Source: Lojkania enalia
Taxonomy: Eukaryota > Ascomycota > Dothideomycetes > Pleosporales
Reading direction: 5' to 3'
DNA: 64,000 nucleotides
Assembly (NCBI GenBank): GCA_010094045.1
Contig: ML986659.1
Location: 91,648-155,647 of the forward strand
Made by a program: the position numbers and the translations under genes. Of this stretch, positions 12,532 to 23,700 are shown in pieces (position 1 is the first letter of the stretch; each line of letters opens with the position of its first letter). The notes beneath the pieces were generated by a model. That model ran no database searches. It worked only from the letters and a program-made list of their open reading frames with translations, and had not been told where the DNA came from.

Positions 12532-13464
12532 ATGGACCAGCCCGCATCTGCGCAGTCCGCCCTGCGTCTTGCAAGTATCACCGATTTATCGGGCATAGCG
12601 GGGTGCTGGTACGACGGGTTCTTCGACGACGAAGTCATTGGCGAGATTATGCATCCGAATCGCAAGGAGCATCCCAAGGATGTGTACTGGTTTCTATTGA
12701 GGGGTATCAGGGAGAGGTTTTGGGACTGGCGGCACCAGTTTGTCGTTGTAACTGTTTACGAGGGCGGGAAGGAGAGGATTGTGGGCGCGGCGGATTGGAG
12801 GCGGTTGGGTGATGCAGGGCAGCAGAGGGAGCTGGCGTGGGGGGATCCGCGTAAGTTTTTTCCCTGTTCGGGGGTTCGTTTTGGTTTTTGCCTGAGTGTC
12901 ACGTTTGATGGCCTTTCGTGTTTTTTCTTCGCTAGGAAAGAAGGTTCGGATTTATCCTCCCGAGGCTGTGTTGTGGGACTTCCGCAAAGGGTTGTCCATT
13001 TGCTCGCTTCTTAGCTTGCCGTCTCTCTCCCGCGCAGTGCCTAAAGAAATCATGAGTTAACAAATGCACAAGGGAATCTCATAGCACCCACACTGTCGCT
13101 CTATCATTCGCTCTCTCTACTCATATTCCCCAACCGCGCCGCCGATCCATCGCGGTCTTCCTTCCTGTCTGCTGCCGTCGATGACTCAAAGAAGTACTGG
13201 ACAGGCGAACATGCCGAATGCTGGGACCTGCACGTCTGCGGTGTGCACCCAGACTACCAAGGTAAAGGGATCGGGAAGATGCTAGTCATGTGGGGCATTG
13301 AGAGGGCAGATGAAGAGGGCGTGAGTGCGAGTGTGCTCTGTGGGGAGAAGAATAGGGGCTTTTATGCTAAAGGGGGGTTGACAGAGGAGGTAGGGAAGCC
13401 AGGGAGTGGCGAAGGTGGTGGAATTGTACTGTTTAGGAATCCGATGGGGAGTAAGACCGCTTAG
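12532..13464 (+). CDS. GNAT-family N-acetyltransferase (central splice structure unresolved)
   Basis: A GCN5-related N-acetyltransferase, which transfers acetyl from acetyl-CoA to an unknown amine. The first exon (12532-12850) starts ATGGACCAG and reads RLASITDLSGIAGCWYDGFF, a typical GNAT N-terminal strand and helix. It ends at a GTAAGT donor; intron 12851-12935 ends GCTAG. The last part (from about 13090 to 13464) has FPNRAADPS, the acetyl-CoA binding loop HPDYQGKGIGKMLV and a final strand ending in GFYAKGG. These fit fungal GNATs closely. Between about 12990 and 13090 the frame must change: exon 2 runs into TAA near 13057, and no consensus donor in the right phase is present. Either an unusual intron (for example GTTGTC...TAAAG) is used or the gene is broken. 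The upstream extension of the frame to 12115 is leader sequence, not protein-like. Confidence 0.6.
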
Positions 13465-13566
13465 CCCAGCCCGCAGGCGCTGTTACTCCACATAGTCGGA
13501 GTTTCGACTCGCTGGTCTTTATACGTTTCCCATCGAGCCTCTATTCGATAGTTAATATTCTCTTCT

Positions 13567-14338
13567 CTATGGAGTCGTCAGTTGTAAATCTAACCCATCC
13601 GCGGTCGGTCCTGATAACAGACCTAGTTTAACTTTGGTCATGTCTTGTTCTTTTTCAGGGCCCCCAACGATTTCTGACATGATTCTTGACCCGTCTGATA
13701 CCTCGCGTTCGAACCTCGTAAACTTATTAGCAAGGACCAGGAGAATGTCAAAGAGGATGGCTTTAAAAATAGGTTGGTATCCTTCTCCATCGAGAGGATG
13801 TTCTTACAAATACATTACAAGGACCTAAAATTCCGGGTTATTGAGATATTCTTACTTGATAACAGGGCAGAGTAATCTTATGCATTGGGATCTTAATTGC
13901 TTCAGCAATACTAATACCCCGCTCGTTTTGGATGACCCTCAGTGATGTGAGAACGTAAATATCGACGTTAGGTGTAGATTCTTGTATGGTTGCGATAGTC
14001 CAGGAATCCAGTTACCTTCTAAATTCGCACCGCTGCTCAACCAATAACACATCTAGTCGGCCTTTAGAACCTGTATATTGTCGAATTTTTCCACGAACAC
14101 AAAATCTTTCCCAGTTCTCGACATTAAGAAATCGAATAGCATTCGCCATGTATCGTCCCAAAAATAAGCCCCATATTCATTGCCGATAAGGATTTTTCTG
14201 AAAGCCAAAATTGTTTCCATTTGAAAGGTTAATCTTAGGAGGATTGGGCCGCTTCATGTGTTCAGCTGTAATCTTAATCTAGGCTAGCTATTGCTTTTAA
14301 AGCTCTTTATAAGCATTAGCATCTTTGAAGGTCGACAT
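13567..14338 (-). pseudogene. Decayed unknown gene with RIP-like stop codons
   Basis: On the minus strand an ATG at 14338 opens a frame with clear protein character to about 13856, and a second coherent frame runs from about 13820 to a stop at 13567. They are joined by a GTAAGA...TTTTAG stretch of only 31 bp that preserves frame but is very short for an intron. The first part is interrupted by TAA, TAG, TAG, TGA and TAA. Most of these would be CAA, CAG or CGA before a C-to-T change, the expected result of RIP. Readable pieces include MANAIRFLNVENWERFCVRG, GRLDVLLVEQRCEFRR and PIFKAILFDILLVLANKF. I do not recognise the family. It lies at the edge of the AT-rich block, which may explain the damage. 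It may instead be an unrecognised mobile-element protein. Confidence 0.5.
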
Positions 14339-15841
14339 ATTCCTCTAGTGAAGGGTTAGTATTTACCAAAGACAATTCTGGTGCACTGAGTACATTGGTA
14401 TTAAGATGTTGTATCGCTTCGGACAGAGTGTAATATTTTCGAGATTTGTGGAAGTGAGGCCGAAGGGGCTTCTAAAGGAAATTGAGGTAAGAAAACTGCG
14501 TGTGAGGTCAGACTCTATCGCCTATACTCCACAAGGCAGAGTAGATGGGAAAGAAAATAGAGTAGACTGGCGATGTCGCAACAATTTCTTCGATAAACCT
14601 TCACTTTTCACTATGATTCTGCTTTAACTACTCTCACATCCTTTCTCCCTCTACACATTTCACATTTACGGCAAGGCTAGAGCATCGAACTTTGTAGAGA
14701 GTTATCTTCCCTCAGTTCCTACATCCCATTCTATGACATCTACATCAAAATCTCTCGCAATCTATCACTCTATTCATTGCTAAATATTGCGACATTCTAT
14801 TACTTCATTATATAAACGTTATACGGGATCGAATAGCTTTTATCAAAATCGATACTTTTTTTAAATATAAAATAAAATAAAAAAATTCTATGAACCTAGG
14901 CCAATCGAGAAGGTGGCTAGAAAGAATTTTGCCAAAAGCTGTTATCAAATCCATTTGACTGCATCGATTTAGCTTTGAGGGATACAACCAAACCAATTTT
15001 TCTTATTCTAAATAGCTTAGAACTAGTGTTTTGATTGGGAAGAGAAAAGGCACACCTTAATCCAAGGCTAAGGCTTATATGATAATATACTCTACAAGAA
15101 TTATTATTAGAGATAGCTAACGTCTAATATATCACTCAGACTATGATTCAATAAAAATCCAGGATTCATTCTGCTATACCTTCTATAAAGTATTAGGGCA
15201 GATAAATAGGATAACTGCGCTTATTAGTACCTATAGAGGACTACGGTATTTAATACTATATGTCCTAACATCGAATAATATTAGGGTTACTCCTTAATAA
15301 GGATCGTGCTATATATATGTAAATTATTAGGGTAGATGAGGAGGAGAACTATGTTGATTAATATCTACAGAGGATTAAGGCTATTTATACTATCTATTTA
15401 AGGTATCTGTCCGAACAGTAAATATTATATAGAGCTGAAGTATATATTATATAGTTAAAATATATAATATAGCACGTGCGCTTAAACCGAGCGCGTATAC
15501 TATATAGCCCCTTTAACTATATATATAGTACCTGACAGCAATTAACGAAATAGTTACTTATCTACTCTACTATCCCTATATGCTATATATACTATATAAT
15601 ATTATACTCTGCCCTATATTACCTTACTAATACTAAGCTAGCTGATAGAGTCTATTCTACAGTATTATATAATATTAGGCTAAACTATAATAGGGATCGT
15701 GCGATATATATAACCTTATAATATATAACCTTATACCTTTCTTTTATATCTGCTATTTATTCCTAAATAGGTTATATTTAAGCTTATTACCGAAGGTAGG
15801 TATTATTTTCTTAAGTAAGGGTTAATTAAAAAACCTTTCTA
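14339..15841. repeat. Transition into AT-rich block with short diverged direct repeats
   Basis: Base composition falls from ordinary to strongly AT-rich. Two diverged copies of a ~75-bp unit lie near 15184-15265 and 15325-15400, sharing TTATTAGGG(C/T)AGATNA. A shorter motif, GGATCGTGC(T/G)ATATATAT, recurs near 15301 and 15697. No gene is visible. The sequence looks like old repeats degraded by C-to-T mutation. Confidence 0.45.
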
Positions 15842-16020
15842 ATAACGTATAGTATAAGTGAGCTGATTACCCAAGCAAGCTGATTATGATGCTAAGACTA
15901 TACTAAAATCGCGACTACTTTTCGCAAAATATTATACTTTCTTATATTCTATTATACTATATAATATAGTAGCCTATTCTTCTATATCTATAGTATTATT
16001 TTTACACGTCCGCGAGTTAT

Positions 16021-16815
16021 NNNNNNNNNNNNNNNNNNNNNNNNNNNNNNNNNNNNNNNNNNNNNNNNNNNNNNNNNNNNNNNNNNNNNNNNNNNNNNNN
16101 NNNNNNNNNNNNNNNNNNNNNNNNNNNNNNNNNNNNNNNNNNNNNNNNNNNNNNNNNNNNNNNNNNNNNNNNNNNNNNNNNNNNNNNNNNNNNNNNNNNN
16201 NNNNNNNNNNNNNNNNNNNNNNNNNNNNNNNNNNNNNNNNNNNNNNNNNNNNNNNNNNNNNNNNNNNNNNNNNNNNNNNNNNNNNNNNNNNNNNNNNNNN
16301 NNNNNNNNNNNNNNNNNNNNNNNNNNNNNNNNNNNNNNNNNNNNNNNNNNNNNNNNNNNNNNNNNNNNNNNNNNNNNNNNNNNNNNNNNNNNNNNNNNNN
16401 NNNNNNNNNNNNNNNNNNNNNNNNNNNNNNNNNNNNNNNNNNNNNNNNNNNNNNNNNNNNNNNNNNNNNNNNNNNNNNNNNNNNNNNNNNNNNNNNNNNN
16501 NNNNNNNNNNNNNNNNNNNNNNNNNNNNNNNNNNNNNNNNNNNNNNNNNNNNNNNNNNNNNNNNNNNNNNNNNNNNNNNNNNNNNNNNNNNNNNNNNNNN
16601 NNNNNNNNNNNNNNNNNNNNNNNNNNNNNNNNNNNNNNNNNNNNNNNNNNNNNNNNNNNNNNNNNNNNNNNNNNNNNNNNNNNNNNNNNNNNNNNNNNNN
16701 NNNNNNNNNNNNNNNNNNNNNNNNNNNNNNNNNNNNNNNNNNNNNNNNNNNNNNNNNNNNNNNNNNNNNNNNNNNNNNNNNNNNNNNNNNNNNNNNNNNN
16801 NNNNNNNNNNNNNNN
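16021..16815. other. Assembly gap (Ns)
   Basis: 795 undetermined bases inside the first Fot-like element. The gap hides the C-terminal half of its transposase. The true length is uncertain, although the 1865-bp total with Ns is what such an element should measure. Confidence 0.98.
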
Positions 16816-17600
16816 TACGTTAAAGTACTTTAACTACTTAATACTAATATTATTTATCGTCCAGCTATTATCAGTAACCTATATAGCCTAGGTTGGTAGA
16901 ATATTATCTTCTTTATACTATATAAAGAGGTGGTAGATACTTGTAAAAATAATAAAAGGTAGTATCGCCTATCCTATCGCGTTAATACTCTAGATAACTA
17001 TAGTCTACTTGCGATTATCTGGCTGGAGCTGCTTTAGTTAATTCTATCTCTTAGAGCTAGTAACTACTACTTCTATTAATATTACGCCTATTATAAAGCC
17101 TAATTCGTTAAAGTTATATATATCTTTATTAATAATACTATACTTAGCCTTTATATTCTATATAAGGTAGAACCAGCCTCCTATAACCTTAGGATCCTTA
17201 TATTTAGTTTTTAAATAGTTGTACTTTTAATTAAATTTAACCTTAAGCTTAAGCGTATATTTAATAAAATTCTCTACCTAGTTCTTTTTAACCTAGCTAG
17301 TAGAGCATGCAGCTAGCAGTAAATTAGCTATATCTTAAATAGTAGTAAGCTGCGGCGGAAATCCTCTTATATCTAGATCTAATATATACTAAACAATTAC
17401 CTACTCTTTAGTCTTACTAAACTTTATTAAATTAGGCCGGCAATCGCGTTATAGAGCTGTTCCTCGCCTTTATATACTAAGTATACTTTAGGAGATATTA
17501 TAGATTAATATAACGCGATATATAGTTAGTATCGCGTCTTATTAAAAAGCTTAGAGTATAAGCTGTATTCTAGCTTCTTTCTAAATTAATTCTATAGTTG
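16816..17600 (-). pseudogene. Fot1/pogo-type transposase remnant
   Basis: Minus-strand translation shows the centromere-binding/HTH transposase signature YILDLDIRGFPPQL, then WVKKNWVENFIK, then NKDIYNFNELGFIIGV and LPFIIF. In intact Fot/pogo transposases the NMDE(K/T)GF segment carries the first catalytic Asp; here it reads NFNELGF, so the residue is lost. In-frame stops are TAA/TAG where Gln or Trp is expected. The N-terminus is near 17600 and the C-terminus is lost in the Ns. Confidence 0.65.
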
Positions 17601-17979
17601 TTAGTTATAGTATAATACTATAAAGTATAATTATTACGATTTTAGTAGAGTTTTAGTATTATAATTAGCTCGCTTAGGTAATTAGCTTACTTATACTATA
17701 CGTTATAAACTAAGCTATATAAAATATTTCTACTAATATATTTATAAGCGAGTGGCTACTATAAGTAAGTAGTTACCCCTACTAACTTTTCGCGACGCGT
17801 TACCTTCTAACTATAATAGCTTAACTAACTACTTCTTAATTACCTTATAATAAAGTAGATATCTCTCTTACTATCTTAGCTATAAATTAATACTAAATAA
17901 GTAGCGTAAAATATACTACTTTAATTTATACCTACCCCTAAACAACTCTATAATAATAATATACTAGAATTATTATATA

Positions 17980-19385
17980 ATATAATTACCAGCCTAACTT
18001 AAAGAAGCTTACTTAGCTAGAAGAGGAGGTAATAACTAGATATATACTTAACCTAGATTTGCGAGGATTTCTACCTATACTAGATACTATACGAGATATA
18101 GTAAATAAGCTACTTATTAAGCGCGGTACTAGCTAGGTTAGTAAACTATAGCTATATAACTTTATTAAGCGAATAGATAGTTTTATTATATATTTTAATC
18201 GGCTGTACAATTAATAGAGAGCCTTATATAAGGATCTAGAGACTATTAGAGCTTAGTTCGACCTTATAATATATATAAAGGCTATCTATAGTATCTATAA
18301 TAAGAATATCTTCAACTTTAATAAGATAGGCTTTATAATAGGTAAGATATTAGCTTAGCTAGTTATTACTAGCTTAGAGAGATAAGGTAGACTAAAGGCT
18401 ATTCAGCTAGGTAATTGTAAGTAGGTTACTATAATCTATATAGTTAACGCTACTAGGTAGGTAATTCTACCCTTTATTATCTTTACTAGCTAGTACTACC
18501 TCTCTATATAATATAAGGAGGATAATATATTATATAACTGGGCTTTTACAGTTAATAATAATAGCTAGACTACTAATAAGTTTAGAGTAAAATAGTTAAA
18601 GCACTTTATTAAGTATATAGTAGAATATAGAGTAGGCGCGCGCCAGCTACTTATTCTTAATAGTTATAAGAGTTATAACTCGCTTAAATTCTAACAGTTT
18701 TATAAGGAGAATAATATCTATACTTTCTATATACTACTATATTTATCGTACCTTCTACAGCCGTTTAATATTAGCTACTTCTTACTATTAAAGCGCGCGT
18801 ATAGGTGCTAGATTAAAAGCTTAATACGCGACTATATTAACTATATTATAAAACTAGAGTTTTTACCTACCTTCTACACAGCTTATAAGTAGTTAATTAT
18901 AAAAGAAAATATCTGCGTAAGTTTTCGAAGTACTAGTCTAATCCTATATAATTTAGAAGTAATAATATTAAAACTTAATATTAAGCTTCGTATACTAATA
19001 CTATCTATACTAGAAGTTACCCTTTAAGAAGTTAAAATACTAAGTAACGCGTATAAGCTAGACGCTTAATTAATATTAATTTATAATAGGATTTAGAAGT
19101 ATAAAAGCTTATCGCCTACTTCTATTATTATAATACTTAACTAGCTTAAAAAAGGTACTAAAGTAATAGTATACGAAAGTACGCTTATATATAATTAAAT
19201 CGCGAGGCTTAAAAAAGTAAATAAAGCTACTATAATATATAGAAAGTATAAAAAGAAGAGGATCTAGTAGAAAGGTACCTTAATAAAGGTAGAGGTAGAA
19301 GATATTATTACTTAAAAAGATGTTAAGTAGTAGTTAGAGGGGGAAACGCGTTAAGGTAAAGCGTAATTAAGTATAAGTTAGTAGA
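17980..19385 (+). pseudogene. Fot1/pogo-type DDE transposase remnant, interrupted by Gypsy
   Basis: Plus-strand translation, read through many TAA/TAG stops, follows the Fot/pogo transposase from the N-terminal YILNLDLRGFLPILD to the DDE domain. Landmarks are NKNIFNFNKIGFIIGK, LPFIIF, LKHFIKYIVEYRVGARQLLI and LLQPFNISYF. The catalytic Asp positions read Asn (NFNKIGF for NMDEKGF; LILNSY for LILDGH), as G-to-A change would give. The frame stops at the Gypsy target site at 19381-19385; the remaining 3' end resumes at 26867. Inactive. Confidence 0.7.
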
Positions 19386-19925
19386 TATTACTAACCTATA
19401 TACCGCTGGTATATATAATAACCGCCGTTGCAGTTGTATACGTGCTGGAGCCTTATTTACGTTAAGTTAGTTAGAGGTAGTAACTTTAGTAAAGAGAGAG
19501 TATTAGGTTCGCTGGTTCTTCGAATATAATAAATATATTTAGAAGTCTAATAGAGTAATAAGATAAATCTGCGAGAATAACTATAAAGGATTTAATCTAA
19601 ATAAGAAAATCTCTTATCTTATATAGCTAAGTCTAAGACTGCTAAGCCTAGCTTATTAGGTCTATTAAGTCTATCAGGTCTACTCTACTATACCTAATAT
19701 TTCTGCTATAGTTATATATATAGGTTATACTATACTTTATTATCTAATTAATTATCTCCCCAGTTCCTACAGTCTTACTACTTACTATCTAATAACTAGT
19801 TCCTAATATACTTCTACCTAGTATTACCTTATCGGTCCTCGTCCGAGTTAACCTCTATAGTAGCTAATATTAGATTAAACTCTAGTTATAGAAGCGGTAC
19901 CTCTTAACGTTCTATATTTATAATA
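19386..19925 (-). repeat. 3' LTR of the Gypsy element
   Basis: The downstream LTR in the element's orientation, 540 bp and colinear with 26322-26861. Differences seen by eye are almost all C/T or G/A. The TG end has become TATTATAAAT on the minus strand. Confidence 0.9.
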
Positions 19926-19940
19926 CCTACTCTTTCTTCT
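19926..19940 (-). other. Polypurine tract of the Gypsy element
   Basis: On the minus strand AGAAGAAAGAGTAGG immediately precedes the downstream LTR. This is where second-strand DNA synthesis is primed in LTR retrotransposons. Its position fixes the element's orientation. Confidence 0.7.
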
Positions 19941-20400
19941 ATAGGTTTGTCCCGAAGCTCTCTAATCTATTACTTTACCTATTCCGTCTAGGTATAGTAT
20001 CCTACTATTATTAGCAGCTTATTCTAGCTTCTAATATATTTAGTATAGGTATATTATAAGGCTGTATCTATATTTTCCCGTTCCGGGGTTGGTACTTTAT
20101 ATATTCTAGTAGGTCCTACTTAACTCGCGAGTATAGCCTAGTTCTTCTTCTTTTTTCTCTTCTACTATACTAAAGGTTTAACGCGAGAATACTTCTGCCC
20201 GTAATTACTATACTAGTTTCTTAATTCTTTTACTAAGTATCGTAATAGATCCGTCTTACTATTATTCGAACTATTAGTCTATAAACTATAACTATTATAG
20301 TAATACTACCCTTTCTTCTATATATAGAGAGTATCTTTCTTAGGGTTTGTCCTATAATCTTTCTCTAACTAAGGGTACCTTTTACTATTTTCTAGCGAAT

Positions 20401-20679
20401 ATGTCGAAAGTTTATAAGAAGTCTACTTCTACCTATTAAGATTTTATAGCTATTAAGGAAGAGGGGATTTATTACTTAGAGGAATCCGCGCGTTGCTATT
20501 AGACGGCTCTTTCTTATCTAAAATATACTAAGAAGTATATTCGTTCTCTAGAGGAGTATAGTTTTAATCTTAGTAAATAAGAGGTGAAGTTAATAGAAGA
20601 GTAAGAGAAGTTGGAAGAAGAGGAGAGGAGGTCTACTATATCCGAGGCGCCCTCTACTATTATTCTAAGTTTTATATAA
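20401..20679 (+). pseudogene. Antisense ORF between the Gypsy chromodomain and its 3' LTR
   Basis: On the plus strand, opposite to gag-pol, an ATG at 20401 opens a frame of about 93 codons with protein-like, helical and charged composition (KEEGIYYLEESARCY, KYTKKYIRSLEEYSFNLSK, then Glu/Arg-rich). Its internal stops are TAA/TAG where Gln or Trp would fit, the same damage as in gag-pol, which suggests it was once coding. The minus strand here is also partly readable, so coding on this strand is not proven. Function unknown. Confidence 0.35.
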
Positions 20680-20759
20680 GAGGCTTCTTTTATATTACTA
20701 CTGCTATTACTTCTTAACTAGGCTCTACTTAATAACCTATTATTCTAGCCTTCTAGCGA

Positions 20760-23700
20760 AACTCCTTTAGCTTCGTAGTATAGTTGGTTAGATTCTATAC
20801 TAGTTCCTATAAACTTTTCTCCTATAGGTATCCTTCCTATTTTACTAGATATTTCTACTAACGTCTAAACCGTTTCTTTACTAGTATATATTCTACTTTA
20901 TATTCTTATTCTAGTTCTATATTAATAGTTTCTTATAGTAGTACATCGTCTAGTACTGGTTCTAGTCTTAACTTGTAAAATACTAGGTATATTTTTATAT
21001 TTTCTAGTAGCCTTAGTTTAAAATTTATAGGTCTAATCTATTCCTTAATTAGAAATAGTCCTATCCTCTTATAATCTAGCTTTTTTATAGGCCTTTTAGT
21101 CTTTAAGTTTTTTGTTAACAGGAAAACTTTACCCTCCTTTTTAAAGGTTAGTCCCTTAACCCTTAGCTTATTAGCTTATTCTACTATTTTAAGATTTCTT
21201 AACTAAATCTTTTCCCTAAGCTAATTGTAGATTTCTTTTATTTCTCTAGCTTTCTAGTCTACTAGTAGAACTAGAGACTTTTTCTTATTCTATTTCTAAT
21301 ATATAATAGCTTTTTATCTGTAGTTAGCTTTAAAGGGTATAGTCCCTATTATACTTTAGATTGTTCTATTATAGGCTTTCTATACTATAGGTAATAATTC
21401 AACCTAATTGTTTTATTATTTATTAATATACATTCTTAAATACGTTTCTAGGCTCTAGTTAACTTATTTTATCTAACTATCTATCTGTAGGTAGAAGCTG
21501 GTTAACATCTATTATTAGATTCCTATTTTCTCTATCTATTTTTACTAGTATTTAGATATAAACAACTTGTTTCTATCTAAAGTAATATACTTTAGAACTC
21601 TATATTCCGTAAATACTATATATAATAACTCGTATACTAGTTCGGGTACTATTATTATTTCTAATACTAGTCTAAAGTGCGTATATTTTATTAACTAATC
21701 TACTATATTTATAATTATATCGCATTTTCTTCCTAACTCTAGTTCTATTAACTCTAGTAACTTAGTTACGAAGTTAATTATAATCTATTCCTATAGTCCT
21801 TTAGGTACTTCTAATAGTTATAAGAACCTATAAGGCTTATATCTTATAGTCTTATTCTTTCCACATTCTAAATACTTACTTAGTATATCTTATACTTCTT
21901 TTCTTACGTTGATAAGGGTAAAGCTCTTCCTTAGCTTTTACTCTGTTTCTACTACTCCTAAATACTCCTATTCTAGTAATTTGTGTAATTCTTTTATTAT
22001 CTACTTTTATACGTGCGGGTATATATATAGTTATTTTTAAGTTGTGTTTTTAATTGCTTTTACTTTATTACTACTTATTAGATATCGTTCTACTATCTAT
22101 ATATCTCTTAGCTTCTATTACTAGGTTTGCTCTAGCGTAATTAGTTTTATAATTTGGGCGACTCGTGGGTAGTTATATATAAGAGATCTATCTAATTCCT
22201 ATTTTAGGATCGTATCTCTTTTATATTTTTCTTTAGTTATATAGTTAGCTCTATAACTTAGCACGTCTACTACTATATTTTCTAACTCTTTTCGGTGCGT
22301 TATTCTAAAATTATAGTCTACTAACTATTCTACCTATTATATTTATCTTTCTATAAGTTCTTTTATTATTATAAAGTATATAAGATTTTTATAATCTGTC
22401 TAGACTTTAAATAGGTATTTAGTTCCTACTAGATATACTTACTATTCTCTTAACGCTTTAACTATTACTAATAGTTCTTTATCGTATATATCGTAGTTGA
22501 GTTCTTCTAGTTTTATCTTTCTTAAAAAGTAGGCTTATAGCCTCTACTTTCTATCTTCGTTTTACTAACTTAAGTAAGCGCCTATTACTTTGTCCGAAGT
22601 ATCAGTTTTCACTTAGAATTACTTTTCTAGGTCTAGTATTCTTAGTATTAATACTAAGGTAAAGTAAGCTTTTAATTCCTTAAAGGCTTTTTACTGCGCT
22701 TCTTACTACTTAAACCCTTTTTCTTTTTTAGTAATTTCTGTTAAGGGTACTACTACTCTAAAGTACCTACTTATAAATTTCCTATAGAAGTTCGCGAAGC
22801 TTAGAAAAGATTAAACTTATTTAACTAAGGTAGATACTAGCTATTCCAGTATTACTTTAACCTTTTCTTATTCTATTTCGATACTATCTCTAGATATCTA
22901 GAACCCTAGGAATTCTATTCCTGTTTTATAAAACTCGCATTTCTCTAGGGCTATAAGTAATTTATACTCTTATAGTTTCTCTAGTACTTTTCTAATATAT
23001 TCTTTATACTCTCTTAGCGATCTATTTATATAGACTAGAATATTATCTAGGTATACTATTATAAATATATCTAAGTATTCTCTTAACGTATTATTTATAA
23101 CTGCTTAGAAGGTTACTAGTATATTTATAAGTCTAAATAGTATTACTAGGTATTTAAAGAGACCTTCTCTTATCTTAAATACTATTTTCTATTCGTAGCC
23201 CTTCTTTATCCGAATTTAGTAGTATCCTTCTCTTATATTAAACTTTATAAACTACTTAGCTCCTTATAACTAATTTATAAGTTCTATTATCCTAGGTAAC
23301 AGGTATCTATTTTTCTTAGTTGTGTTATTTAGCTGTTTATAGTCTATATACAACCTTAGTTTACCGTTTTTCTTAGATACGAATAATATTAGTAATACTA
23401 TTTTATTCTAGCTTAGTTGTATATACCCTCTTACTAAATTCTTTTAGATATACTTCTTAAGTTCTTCTCTTTATTCTCAGTTTAAGTTATATATTAGACT
23501 AGGTTTTAGCTTCTTTTTATCCTCGATAATAATTTTATAGTTGTATTTCTTATATTTAGGTAACCGTCTATTTTCTACTTCTTTATATAGCCCTGTAAAT
23601 TTGCTGTAATTCTCTTAGATTTCTTAGGGTATACTATCGTTCTATAGTTCCTTATATACTTTTCGAACTATAATAATACCTAGCATCTATTTTATCTTCT

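Larger units (their letters stand above)
15842..17706 (-). mobile_element. Fot1/pogo-like (Tc1-mariner superfamily) DNA transposon, degenerate
   Basis: Inverted ends of about 70 bp lie at 15842-15912 and 17636-17706. They share ATAACGTATAGTATAAGT and then diverge mostly by transitions. The span is 1865 bp including 795 assembly Ns, close to the ~1.9 kb of Fot1 elements. The transposase remnant lies on the minus strand. The element is certainly inactive: every frame is full of TAA and TAG. It abuts a second, separate Fot-like element starting at 17733. Confidence 0.7.

Noticed and set aside
13690..13720. GGTTCGAA-like motif suggesting a tRNA B box
   Set aside because: No A box or cloverleaf could be built; the motif falls inside the decayed reading frame.
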